Assembly (NCBI GenBank): GCA_021294835.1
Contig: JAJTDF010000005.1
Span: forward strand, 1 to 62,052
Reading direction: 5' to 3'
Origin: Planctomycetaceae bacterium
GTDB lineage: Bacteria; Planctomycetota; Phycisphaerae; Phycisphaerales; UBA1924
DNA length: 62,052 nt
Made by a program: the position numbers and the translations under genes. The notes beneath the pieces are model-generated. The model saw only the letters and a list, made by a program, of their open reading frames with translations. It did not search any database and was not told the origin of the DNA. Positions 41,912 through 50,332 of this stretch are shown piece after piece (within the stretch, counting starts at the first letter, position 1; the number at the start of each line of letters is the position of its first letter).

Positions 41912-43150
41912 TCAGGCGGCGGCGCGGCGGGGCAGGGCGAGGAGTTTGGCTGCGAAGACGATGGCGACGCCGGGGAGGAGCCAGAAGGTGTACATGCCGA
42001 TGAAGCCCTGCCAGTAGAACGGGAGGGCGATGGTGCAGGCCAGGGCCCAGACCAGAAGAGGGCGGCGCTCGGCGGTGCGGCCCAGCGGGGTCATGACGAT
42101 CCAGACGTAGGCGGGGAAGAACAGGCCGTAGCAGGCCATGAAGCCCCGGTAGATGAACTCGCCGCCGCCGAGCGGGAGGTTGGGGGTGGAGACGGCGAGC
42201 AGGGCGAGGGCGATGCCGGCGAGTTCGGGGGTGACGCCCCGGCGGTCGGCGACGGTGCCCTCGGCGGTTGGCGCGGCCTTGTGGGCGGCGATGGTGAAGC
42301 CGATCTGCAGGGCGATGTGGATGAGCAGGGCGAGGGGGATGGCGGTGATGGCGAGACGCGGCTGGTGGACGTTGGCGGGCTGGTTGAAGAAGGGGAGGTA
42401 GACGGCGGTGAGGCCGATCATGGCGGCGAAGAGGACGCCGAAGCCGACGGTGAAGGCGGCGCGGGCGCCGGCGGGATGGGCGGCCTGGGTGCGTTGGGCG
42501 GCGTGGTGGAAGGAGGCGTCCAGATAGGGGCAGAGGAGGAAGCCGAAGATGCAGACGGGGGCGAGGTAGAGCGTCTGCGGGGCGGTGAGCACGGCCTGCA
42601 CGGTGTTGGGGCCGGCGGTGAGTTTGCCGGAGAAGCTGAGGTTGAGCAGGAAGATGCCGCAGAGGGCGCTGATGACCCAGATGGCGATGGAGGTGAGGGC
42701 GATGCGGCCGTCGGAGGCGGAGTAGGGCCGGATGAGGACGAGCAGGCCGACGGCGAAGGCCAGGACGGTCAGGCCGAGTTCGGGCTGGCCGTGGGGCGCG
42801 ACGGCGAAGCAGAGCCAGGCGAGGAAGAAGGCCTGGAAGGCGCGGGTGATGAAGGAGAAGGCGCGGACGGCGCGAGCGTGGTGGGCGAGGATGCGTTGGG
42901 AGAGGCCGGGGCGGAGGATCCAGCCCATGGCGGCGGCGCCGAGGACGTTGGGGATGAAGAAGGCCCAGTAGCCCCACCAGCCGAAGTCGCGGACGAGCAG
43001 GGCGGGGAGGAACATGCCGATGCACCACGTCCAGGAGCAGGCGAGGAAGGCGCCCCAGCCGAGGACCAGGCGCGGGGAGAGGGGGCCGGCCTGCGGCGCG
43101 GGCGTGGTGGCGGCGGTGGCGGTGTTGGCGTTGTCGGCGGGCGGGTTCAT
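41912..43150 (-). CDS. Polytopic membrane protein of unknown function
   Basis: About 412 residues from the ATG at 43150, which overlaps the methyltransferase stop as ATGA; the earlier open frame is antisense noise. At least ten hydrophobic helices are visible (for example WWGYWAFFIPNVLGAAAMGWI, LYLAPVCIFGFLLCPYLDASF, GFGVLFAAMIGLTAVYL, GLFFPAYVWIVM). CPYLDASFHHAA, with a conserved-looking His pair after a helix, is notable. The layout resembles a transporter or a sodium/solute-symporter-like protein, but I recognise no family. The four-base overlap suggests translational coupling with the methyltransferase. Confidence 0.75.
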   Translation of the reverse strand: MNPPADNANTATAATTPAPQAGPLSPRLVLGWGAFLACSWTWCIGMFLPALLVRDFGWWGYWAFFIPNVLGAAAMGWILRPGLSQRILAHHARAVRAFSFITRAFQAFFLAWLCFAVAPHGQPELGLTVLAFAVGLLVLIRPYSASDGRIALTSIAIWVISALCGIFLLNLSFSGKLTAGPNTVQAVLTAPQTLYLAPVCIFGFLLCPYLDASFHHAAQRTQAAHPAGARAAFTVGFGVLFAAMIGLTAVYLPFFNQPANVHQPRLAITAIPLALLIHIALQIGFTIAAHKAAPTAEGTVADRRGVTPELAGIALALLAVSTPNLPLGGGEFIYRGFMACYGLFFPAYVWIVMTPLGRTAERRPLLVWALACTIALPFYWQGFIGMYTFWLLPGVAIVFAAKLLALPRRAAA

Positions 43151-44019
43151 CGGGCGGGCTTCTCGGCGATGATCTGGTAGACCGGGGGAACGACGATGAA
43201 GTCGGTGGCGGAGGTGCGGACGGCGTCCAGGTCGCGGAGGAGTTGGTCGCAGTCGGCCTGAGCGAGGTAGCCCATGGCGACGAGTTTGGGGGCGTAGGTG
43301 CGCCACCAGACATCGGGCCAGGCGAACATGGCCTCGGGCGGTCCGGAGGGGTTGCCCCGGGCGTGGCGCTGGTGGATGGCCAGGTGGGTGAGGTTCAGGC
43401 CGGCCTCGGCGAGCATGGCGGGGACGCGGGCCATCACGTCGGGGTCGCCGCCTCGTTCGCGCCAACTGCGGGCAGTGGCGGCGACGGCGGCGTCGTGCGA
43501 AGCGCGGCGGGGGGCCATGGTCATGGAGGTGTAGTTGAAGTAGTCGTGGATGACCAGGCGGCCGCCGGGCCGCAGGAGCGAGGCGGTGTCGTGGATGACG
43601 CGGGCGGGGTTCTTGACGAAGCAGAGGACCCAGCGGATGTACGCGGCATCAAACGCGGCCGGGCGGGCGACGGCGGAGGCGAGGTGGTGGGCATCGGCGA
43701 CGAGGCCGGAGAGTTGGGGCAACCCCCGGGCGTCGGCCTGGGAGGTGAGCCAGGAGATGAAGGCGGGGGATTCGTCGACGCCGAGGACCGAGCCGGTGGA
43801 GGTGACGAGTTGGGCGAGATCGAAACTGGCGTAGCCGGGCCCGCAGCCGACGTCGAGAACGTGCTGTCCGGGGCCGATGCGGGCGAGCTTCCAGGCCTCG
43901 TGGGCGGCGTCGGACCAGAGGCGGTGCTGGAGGCCGAGGCGGCCGAGTTCGTCGTCCCCGGTTCCGAGGACGTAGGGGCGGGGCGGGGGCGCGTGGGCGG
44001 TTTCGGGCGTGGCGTTCAT
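43147..44019 (-). CDS. SAM-dependent class I methyltransferase
   Basis: 290 residues from the ATG at 44019; the longer frame upstream crosses the divergent promoter region. The Rossmann-type core has HVLDVGCGPGYASFDLA (motif I), VLGVDESP (acidic motif II), FDAAYIRWVLCFVKNP (motif IV) and LLRPGGRLVIHDYFNY (post-II), the pattern of ubiquinone/menaquinone-type small-molecule methyltransferases. The C-terminal region (DVWWRTYAPKLVAMGYL) is family-variable. The acceptor substrate cannot be told. Coupled to the membrane protein that follows. Confidence 0.85.
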   Translation of the reverse strand: MNATPETAHAPPPRPYVLGTGDDELGRLGLQHRLWSDAAHEAWKLARIGPGQHVLDVGCGPGYASFDLAQLVTSTGSVLGVDESPAFISWLTSQADARGLPQLSGLVADAHHLASAVARPAAFDAAYIRWVLCFVKNPARVIHDTASLLRPGGRLVIHDYFNYTSMTMAPRRASHDAAVAATARSWRERGGDPDVMARVPAMLAEAGLNLTHLAIHQRHARGNPSGPPEAMFAWPDVWWRTYAPKLVAMGYLAQADCDQLLRDLDAVRTSATDFIVVPPVYQIIAEKPAR

Positions 44020-44314
44020 TCTCGGTCCGAGCGTAGCGATGTGCCCGACGCGGTTGGGGCGCGCTAACGTTGGCGGTCGTGATGCCCCGCTTGTTTGCCA
44101 AGCCGGCGGCCATGGATGGCTCAACAACACCCCGGTGTGGTTCGCTGTGGCCGCTCGCACGCTGCGGGCGGGGCGGCGGCGGGTGTGCGGAGGCCGACGG
44201 GTGCGGGCTGGGCGGGTGCGGGACACGGATTTGGAACAGTGCCAATGCGGCCGGCGGGCTGAGCAAGCCCGGGGCATGGCGGCGGCGCGGGCGGGGCATT
44301 GTGGAGGCCACAAC

Positions 44315-44992
44315 GTGAGCAAGGGCCAGTATCTCTCCAATTACCAGCAGGGGATCGTGCGTCGGTACTACGACAACATCGACACGCTGACGCTGAACAA
44401 GTTGCAGGAGGCGATCAGCGACCTGGCGGTGGCGGAGGATGGGCCGCGGCTGGCGAGCATGTGGCAGAACGTGCACCGGCACCTGAAGAAGACGCCCGCG
44501 GACCAGATGCGGGTGGGGAAGATCGTGGCGACGCGGGACGTGGCGGCGCTGGCGAGTCTGGTGGAGGAGATCAGCAAGGGGGGCGCGGTGGTGGCGCAGA
44601 ACCGCACGGTGCAGGATGCGGTGGCGGCGGCGATGGCGACGGGCGCGACCAACGGCAACGGACATGCCGGCGGCTCGGCGGCGGCCGGTGCGACCAACGG
44701 CACGGCGTCTCGGGTGGTGAGCCATGGGGCGAGCGAGGCCGGGCCGAAGGACCCGAAGGACCCGGCGGTGCTGAAGGGGGCGTTGACGGCGTTCAAGAAG
44801 CGGTTCAAGGTGACCAAACTGGACCAGGAGAGCAAACTGAGCCGGCGGGCGATGACCGGCGGGCAGAACTCGGGGCTGATGGGGATCATGCCGCCGGCGG
44901 AGTATCCGCGGGCGGTGTGGGAGGAGTTGAAGAACCAGGGGAAGATCAAGTATGTGGGTGACGGGATGTACACCGTGGTGGACGGCGTGTGA
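44315..44992 (+). CDS. Conserved-looking protein of unknown function
   Basis: About 225 residues. I chose the GTG at 44315 because GGAGG lies seven bases upstream and the protein-like part (SKGQYLSNYQQGIVRRYYDN) begins there. The N-terminal half (to about residue 90) is helical, with LNKLQEAISDLAVAEDGPRL and VATRDVAALASLVEEI. A Gly/Asn/Ala-rich linker follows. The C-terminal half is basic, with LTAFKKRFKVTKLDQES and ends DGMYTVVDGV. No family recognised. The basic C-terminal part could bind nucleic acid, but that is a guess. The next gene starts inside its stop codon. Confidence 0.65.
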   Translation: MSKGQYLSNYQQGIVRRYYDNIDTLTLNKLQEAISDLAVAEDGPRLASMWQNVHRHLKKTPADQMRVGKIVATRDVAALASLVEEISKGGAVVAQNRTVQDAVAAAMATGATNGNGHAGGSAAAGATNGTASRVVSHGASEAGPKDPKDPAVLKGALTAFKKRFKVTKLDQESKLSRRAMTGGQNSGLMGIMPPAEYPRAVWEELKNQGKIKYVGDGMYTVVDGV

Positions 44993-45528
44993 GCGGGGGC
45001 GAGCAGGTGAGCAGCGAGGGCACGCAGCGGAGCGAACGCGCCGGGCAGGTGCGGGAGTTGTTTGACCGCGCGCAGTGGGACTATGGGCATGGGCTGCGGA
45101 GCGATGCGCTGCGGAATGTGCTGATGGCGGCGGAGTTGACGGCGCTGTCGCGGTTTGGCGAGGGGGTGGCGCGGGTGGAGCGGTGGCGGCGGTTTGTGGC
45201 CGATGAGGTGTACCGGCTGTCGCTGGGCGTGCTGGAGGCGGGGGAGCCGGTGGCGAAGGTGGACGGGGGCACCGTGCCGCTGGGCGAGGTTCTGGCGGGG
45301 CTGCTGGCGGGGCTGGATGGGGAGCGGGGGGAGGTGGCGATTGCGGTGCGGGGCGAGGTGGAGTTTTCCAGCAGCCAGCAGTTGGAGGTGGTGGTGGACG
45401 GGGGGCGGGTGACGGCGCCGGATCTGCTGATTGAAGGGCTGGCGACGGCGGTGGCGCTGGCGGCGGAGAACGCGGAGGCGTTTCCGCCATGGCCGGGGGG
45501 CGGCGAACGGGCCGGGGTTAGACCTTGA
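44989..45528 (+). CDS. Small protein of unknown function, coupled to the previous gene
   Basis: A 179-residue ORF from the GTG at 44989, which overlaps the previous stop as GTGA; a GTG at 45007 is an alternative. One region (LFDRAQWDYGHGLRSDALRNVLMAAELTAL) is helical. The C-terminal half (AVRGEVEFSSSQQLEVVVDGGRV) is beta-rich. I recognise no family. Tight overlap suggests a joint function with the 44315 gene. The last codons overlap the convergent acyltransferase by 11 bases. Confidence 0.6.
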   Translation: MSGGEQVSSEGTQRSERAGQVRELFDRAQWDYGHGLRSDALRNVLMAAELTALSRFGEGVARVERWRRFVADEVYRLSLGVLEAGEPVAKVDGGTVPLGEVLAGLLAGLDGERGEVAIAVRGEVEFSSSQQLEVVVDGGRVTAPDLLIEGLATAVALAAENAEAFPPWPGGGERAGVRP

Positions 45529-46705
45529 GGAACCAGCGGCGGTGGTGGAAGTACCACATCACCACGGTGACGCTGCCGACGAGCAGGAGGGATTGCAGCA
45601 GCGAGCCGGCGGGGCCGGGGAGGAGGGCCTGGGTGAGGTTCTGGCTGAGCCAGGCCCAGAGGCTGGTGGTGCGGGCGGGTGCATCGGGAAGGGGGGCGGG
45701 CCAGGTGATGATGCGGGTGAAGAGGCGGGCGAGGATGCCGGCGAGGACGTAGGCGGCGATGGCGTTGGTGCCGAGCCAGAGGGCGGGGCGGAGGAAAGCG
45801 GGGAGCGGTGATGTGGAACGGCGGACTTCAAGCAGCCAGAGCAGGGCGACGAGGCTGATGGTGGCCAGGCCGGCGGTGAAGAGGGTGTAACTGGCGGACC
45901 AGAGGGGCTTGTTCAGCGGGCAGAGCCAGAGCGGGCGGGGGCTCGGCACGGAGGTGAACCAGTTGAGCGGCGAGGGGGCGCCGGCCCAGAGCCAGCCGGC
46001 GGCGGTGAGGGCGGCGCCCAGAGCGAGCAAGCGGGGCAGCAGGGCGGCCAGGGACGCGGCGGGGCTGATGATCGATGAGGTGACGGCGGTGCGGATGGCG
46101 CAGCCGACCCAGAAGCCGAGCATGACGGTGGCGGTGGCGCAGGCGGTGCCCAGGAGGCCTTCGGGCTCGGTGCCGGCGCCGTTTCGGTAGAGGTGGGCGG
46201 CGGGGAGGAGTTGCTGATCGATGAAGCGGGCGAGGTTGAGGTTCTCGCCGAGGTCGCCGGTGACGGTGCCGCCGGCGGAGGCGGGCCAGGGCACGGGCAC
46301 CAGGACGTGGAGGGCGAAGGTGCCCAGGAGGGTGAGGGCGACCAGGGCGTATTGGGCGGGCCGTGGGATGAACAGGACGACGAGGGAGGCGAGGGCGAAG
46401 CAGATGCCGATGCGTTGGAGCACGCCGGGGAGGCGGAGGGTGTCGAGGCTCCAGAGGCCGAAGAAGGCGAGGAAGAGGCCCAGGCCGATGAGCAGGGCGG
46501 CGCGGCGGGCGATGCCGAGGTAGAACGCGGTGGTGCGGCGAGCGGGGTCGGCCAGGGTGGCGGCGAAGGAGAAGGCCATGGCGACGCCGACGATCCAGAG
46601 GAAGAAGGGGAAGATCAGGTCGGTGGGGGTGCAGCCGTCCCAGGCGGCGTGTCGGAGGGGCGGGTAGACGGCGGCCCAGGTGCCGGGGTTGTTGACCACC
46701 AGCAT
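45518..46705 (-). CDS. HGSNAT/NagX-like membrane acyltransferase, probable frameshift at 5' end
   Basis: 395 residues from the first in-frame ATG at 46705, but homologous-looking sequence continues in frame to about 46759 (PKPRLLSLDVFRGLTIAAML), which is the conserved start of DUF5009/heparan-alpha-glucosaminide N-acetyltransferase-like proteins. No ATG, GTG or TTG exists in that frame. The plausible ATG at 46854 is out of frame by one base, and several G-runs lie between (46784-46790, 46807-46812). A one-base change there would join them. The rest shows the usual NPGTWAAVYPPLRHAAWDGCTPTDLIFPFFLWIVG and about ten helices, ending WYFHHRRWFLKV. It probably acetylates an amino-sugar or glycan at the membrane. 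Confidence 0.8.
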   Translation of the reverse strand: MLVVNNPGTWAAVYPPLRHAAWDGCTPTDLIFPFFLWIVGVAMAFSFAATLADPARRTTAFYLGIARRAALLIGLGLFLAFFGLWSLDTLRLPGVLQRIGICFALASLVVLFIPRPAQYALVALTLLGTFALHVLVPVPWPASAGGTVTGDLGENLNLARFIDQQLLPAAHLYRNGAGTEPEGLLGTACATATVMLGFWVGCAIRTAVTSSIISPAASLAALLPRLLALGAALTAAGWLWAGAPSPLNWFTSVPSPRPLWLCPLNKPLWSASYTLFTAGLATISLVALLWLLEVRRSTSPLPAFLRPALWLGTNAIAAYVLAGILARLFTRIITWPAPLPDAPARTTSLWAWLSQNLTQALLPGPAGSLLQSLLLVGSVTVVMWYFHHRRWFLKV

Positions 46706-46902
46706 GGCGGCGATGGTGAGGCCTCGGAAGACATCCAGGGAGAGCAGGCGGGGCTTGGGCGGGGAGGCCGGGGAGGCGGGGGAGGGGGGGAGGGCGGTGA
46801 GAGCGAGGGGGGTGGGGAGGGGGCAGCGGGGGGTTGGCCGGCGGCGTGGGGCATGGCGGGGAACTAAAGGCCGTCGGAGCGGGGCGGGTACGCTTGCGGC
46901 CT

Positions 46903-47982
46903 ATGTCGATCGACCTTGGAGTACTGGAGACAGAGGCGCGGGCGGCGCTGGAAGCGGCGGGGGATGCGGCGGCGCTGGAGGCGTGGCGGATTGCGTATGT
47001 GGGGCCCAAGGGGCAGGTGAAGGCGGCGATGGCGGGTGTGAAGGACGTTGCGGCGGCGGAGCGGCCGGCGTTTGGGGCGCGGGTGAACGCGCTGTCCAAG
47101 GCTCTGGAGGAGGCGCTGGCGGCCAAGCGCAGCGGGCTGGGGCTGGGTGCGGCGGGGGCGGCGGCGAGCGGGCCGCTGGTGGATGTGACCGAACCGGGGC
47201 GGGTGAGCAGCGAGGAGGTGGGTCGGCGGCACATTCTGCTGCGGGTGCGAGAGGAATTGGTGGAGGTGTTCGCGCGGATGGGCTTCGAGGTGGCCGAGGG
47301 CCCGGAGTTGGAGGACGACGAGCACAACTTTGTGAAGCTGAACATTCCGCCCGGGCACCCGGCGCGGGATCCGATCGACAACTTCTACATCGATGACCCG
47401 GCCAAGACGGCCAAGCCGAGGATGCTGCGGAGTCAGACGAGCACGGTGCAGGTGCGGGTGATGGAGAAGGCGGTGGCCGAGGGCGGCGGGGAACTCAAGC
47501 GGCCGATCCGGATTATCGCGCCGGGGCGGGTGTATCGCCCCGACACGGTGGACGCGACGCACTCGTTTATGTTCCACCAGATCGAAGGTCTGGCGATCGA
47601 GCGGATCGAGCGGGGCGCCGACGGGCGGCTGTGCATGCTGTCGATGGCGGACTTGAAGTCGACGCTGTTCAACTTCGCGCGGGCGTACTTCGGTGCGGAG
47701 GCGGAGATTCGCCTGCGGCCAACGTTCTTCCCGTTCACCGAGCCGTCGGCGGAGCTGGACCTGAAGATCCGGCTGCGGCCGGATCAGCCGGTGAAGTGGA
47801 TGGAACTGGGCGGGTGCGGGATGGTGCACCCGAACGTTCTGCGGTCGTGCGGGGTGGACCCGGAGCAGTGGGGCGGGTTCGCCTTCGGCTTCGGCATCGA
47901 GCGGTTGGCGATGGGCAAGTACGGCATCCCGGACATCCGGATGCTGTTTGAGAACGACCTGCGGTTCCTGCGGCAGTTGTGA
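46903..47982 (+). CDS. pheS: Phenylalanyl-tRNA synthetase alpha subunit
   Basis: 359 residues from the ATG at 46903. It has the N-terminal coiled coil that grips tRNA (about 1-90, ALEAWRIAYVGPKGQVKAAM), then the class II catalytic core: motif 2 (RIIAPGRVYRPDTVDATHSFMFHQIEG), FFPFTEPSAELDL and motif 3 (GFAFGFGIERLAMGKYGI). It charges tRNA-Phe together with PheT. In most genomes pheT follows directly, but here a convergent GGDEF gene follows, so pheT must be elsewhere. The coding region upstream belongs to other genes. Confidence 0.95.
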   Translation: MSIDLGVLETEARAALEAAGDAAALEAWRIAYVGPKGQVKAAMAGVKDVAAAERPAFGARVNALSKALEEALAAKRSGLGLGAAGAAASGPLVDVTEPGRVSSEEVGRRHILLRVREELVEVFARMGFEVAEGPELEDDEHNFVKLNIPPGHPARDPIDNFYIDDPAKTAKPRMLRSQTSTVQVRVMEKAVAEGGGELKRPIRIIAPGRVYRPDTVDATHSFMFHQIEGLAIERIERGADGRLCMLSMADLKSTLFNFARAYFGAEAEIRLRPTFFPFTEPSAELDLKIRLRPDQPVKWMELGGCGMVHPNVLRSCGVDPEQWGGFAFGFGIERLAMGKYGIPDIRMLFENDLRFLRQL

Positions 47983-48018
47983 GCCTGGCGCGGGGCGGGC
48001 TCGCGTGACGAAGGCGGA

Positions 48019-48957
48019 TCAGGCGGCGGTGGGGAAGCGGCTGATGACCGGGCCGGCGGGGTTGTCGCGCAGGGCGCGGACGGCGGCCTCGACGGCGTGG
48101 ATGAGCTCGTCACCCAGCAGCGGGGGCTGTTCGGCGTGGAGGACGGCGATGGTGTGGGAGACGGAGCAGCCGGCTTGGTGGGCGATGTCGCTGAGGCGGG
48201 TGTGGAGTTCGTCGGCGAGGCGGCGGGCCTCGCTCTCGCCGGCTCCAGGGAGGACGATGGCGAACTGGTCGCCATCGAGTCGAGCGACGATGTCCTCCGC
48301 GCGGGCGACCTGCCAGAGGGCGCGGGCGGTAAGGGTGACGACGACGTCGCCCCGCTGCTGGCCGTAGGCGGCGTTGATGTCGCGGAGGGCTCGAATATCG
48401 ACCGAGACGATGGTGATGGGGCGGCCGGCATGACGGCAGGCGTTCACCAGCGCGGCGGTGCGCTCCAGCAAGCCGGCGCGGTTCTCCAGACCGGTGACGG
48501 GATCAGTGGTGGCCGAACGCCGCTGATAGGTGATCACCGACTGGAGGAGCCCGGTGGTCAGAGCGATGAAGATGAAGACCACGGCCCGCATAAGGGCGTT
48601 CCAGGCTTCGGTGGAGCCGGGGACGGGGTTGTCGGGCAGGAGAACCTGAGCGAAGAACCAGATGACCGCGGCGACGATGGCGGTGGCGGTGCCGATGGCG
48701 AGGCTGCCGAACCAGGCGGCAACGGCAACGGGCACGACGTAGAGGGCGAGCACGGAGACATCACGGCCGGCGATCAGATCGAGCAGACCGACGAGCAGAG
48801 ACGCGAGCACGCAGAGCAGCAGGATGGATCCGGACTGCGCGGACCGTTGGCGGGCGTGGATGGAAGGAAGGCCTGTGGAACCGGTCGGCGAGGTCATCTG
48901 GGAGACGGCCATGCGGACCTGGTGGAATCGTGGATTGGTCGCGGACACGGAACTCAT
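48019..48957 (-). CDS. Membrane GGDEF-domain protein with degenerate signature
   Basis: 312 residues; alternative starts 15 and 20 codons further in exist. Four hydrophobic segments (about 44-130: LLLCVLASLLVGLLDLIAG, VLALYVVPVAVAAWFG, AVVFIFIALTTGLL) are followed by a GGDEF domain (about 150-305). The domain keeps DPVTGLENRAGLLE and the metal-binding Asp in VSVDIRALRDINAAYG. The signature itself is DGDQF where active diguanylate cyclases have GG(D/E)EF, so two positions are changed. It may bind GTP or c-di-GMP without making it, or be a regulated remnant. No EAL domain. Confidence 0.85.
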   Translation of the reverse strand: MSSVSATNPRFHQVRMAVSQMTSPTGSTGLPSIHARQRSAQSGSILLLCVLASLLVGLLDLIAGRDVSVLALYVVPVAVAAWFGSLAIGTATAIVAAVIWFFAQVLLPDNPVPGSTEAWNALMRAVVFIFIALTTGLLQSVITYQRRSATTDPVTGLENRAGLLERTAALVNACRHAGRPITIVSVDIRALRDINAAYGQQRGDVVVTLTARALWQVARAEDIVARLDGDQFAIVLPGAGESEARRLADELHTRLSDIAHQAGCSVSHTIAVLHAEQPPLLGDELIHAVEAAVRALRDNPAGPVISRFPTAA

Positions 48958-49396
48958 GGTTGGTGGCTATCAGGTGGGCATCACGGTCAGATGGATCAGG
49001 GCATGCAGGACCAGAGGGCGTTGATCGGTCGCAGTCGGCAGGTTAGCCGAGGGGAATCAACACTTCGGCCGGAAGAAGGCATCGGTTCGGTTGTTGGTCA
49101 GAACACAGCAGCTTGGGCATGCACTGGTCCAGCCGAACAAGTATGTGCAACGCCTGATGGTGAACCAGATTTCCGCGCAGCGAGATTCTCTAAGAGGGCG
49201 ATTCAGGATGACATCCGCGGCTTTATGGGCACAATCTGCGCATTGATTGGTCTTTGTTTGGATGGTTGACTGCGGGGCCTCTGCGGGTGACCCGGGGCGG
49301 ACGACGGCAAGCGGTCGGGAGGACGGATGCTGTGGCCGTTTGCGGCAGGTCTGGTGAGTGGCGGAGAGAGGCCTTGTGAGCGGCGGCCCACGCGGG
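48958..49396. other. Non-coding stretch between GGDEF and DedA genes
   Basis: About 440 bases, somewhat less GC-rich than the surroundings. No credible ORF, RNA gene or repeat is visible. It presumably holds the promoter for the leftward GGDEF gene. Confidence 0.45.
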
Positions 49397-50218
49397 TCAT
49401 CCCGCATCGGGCTGATTGTCGTTGAGTACGGCGGCGCCGGGCTGGTCGGTGGGTGTCGGGCGGAGGGCGGCGGTGGGGGCGGGGGGCTCTTCGCGGCGGC
49501 CCTTGAGGTACTCGTTGATCATCGCGAGGATGGTGACCAGAACAACGCCGAGGGCGACGTAGGGGAAGTTCTTGCGGACAAACTCGAAGTGGCCGAGCCA
49601 GAAGCCAAGGCTGACGAAGGAGCCGACCCAGAGGGCTGCGCCAACGACGCTGAAGCGCAGGAAGACGGCGTAGGGCATGGCGGCCAGGCCGGCGGCGAAG
49701 GGTGTGAGCGAGCGGACGATGGGCACGAAGCGAGCGAGCATCACGGCCTTGGGGCCGTGGGTGCGGAAGAAGACCTCGGTTTTGGCCAGATGGCTGGGAC
49801 GAACGAGGGCGAGGCGCTTGCCCTGAGCGACGTGGTCGCGGAACCAGTGGCCGATCCAGTATCCGGCGCTGTCGCCGGCGATGGCTGCGAGGCTCAGCAG
49901 GCTGAAGGCGAGGAAGGGGTTGAGCAGGCCTCGGGCGGCGACCAGCCCGACGGCGAAGAGAAGCGAATCGCCGGGGAGGAAGGGGAGAACGACGACGCCG
50001 GTTTCCAGGAAGACGGTGACGGCGAGGAAGAGGTAGCCCCAGCCGCCCAGTTGCGTGACGACGGTGTCGAGGGCGGTGTCGAGATTGGCGAGCAGGGAGA
50101 GCAGGTCGGCGAAGGTGCCGATGGGTTTGCCCGCTGCGGGCGTGGGGATGGCGGCGGTGTCAAGCAGGGCCGGAAGCGAGGCTGCTGCTTCCAGCAGGAT
50201 GTGCGCGAGGCTGAGCAT
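49397..50218 (-). CDS. DedA-family membrane protein
   Basis: About 273 residues from the ATG at 50218. It has the DedA/SNARE-associated core: the first reentrant segment VFLETGVVVLPFLPGDSLLFAVG, SLAAIAGDSAGYWIGHWFRD, then THGPKAVMLARFVPIVRSLTPFAAGLAAMPYAVFLRFSVVGAALW with the typical Arg residues. DedA proteins flip phospholipids or undecaprenyl-phosphate and keep membrane potential stable. The C-terminal 30 residues are a disordered Pro-rich tail. It is the last gene before the sugar locus and on the same strand as lacI, 114 bases after it. Confidence 0.9.
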   Translation of the reverse strand: MLSLAHILLEAAASLPALLDTAAIPTPAAGKPIGTFADLLSLLANLDTALDTVVTQLGGWGYLFLAVTVFLETGVVVLPFLPGDSLLFAVGLVAARGLLNPFLAFSLLSLAAIAGDSAGYWIGHWFRDHVAQGKRLALVRPSHLAKTEVFFRTHGPKAVMLARFVPIVRSLTPFAAGLAAMPYAVFLRFSVVGAALWVGSFVSLGFWLGHFEFVRKNFPYVALGVVLVTILAMINEYLKGRREEPPAPTAALRPTPTDQPGAAVLNDNQPDAG

Positions 50219-50332
50219 GGGTTGGAAGGGGCAACGGTAGCGGGAGCCGCCGTTTGGCAGGGGCCAATCCGGACCCAGCAATCAGGGTGATTGGGTGCGG
50301 GGGCGGGACGGGTTTGAGGCCTTGGGGGCCGG

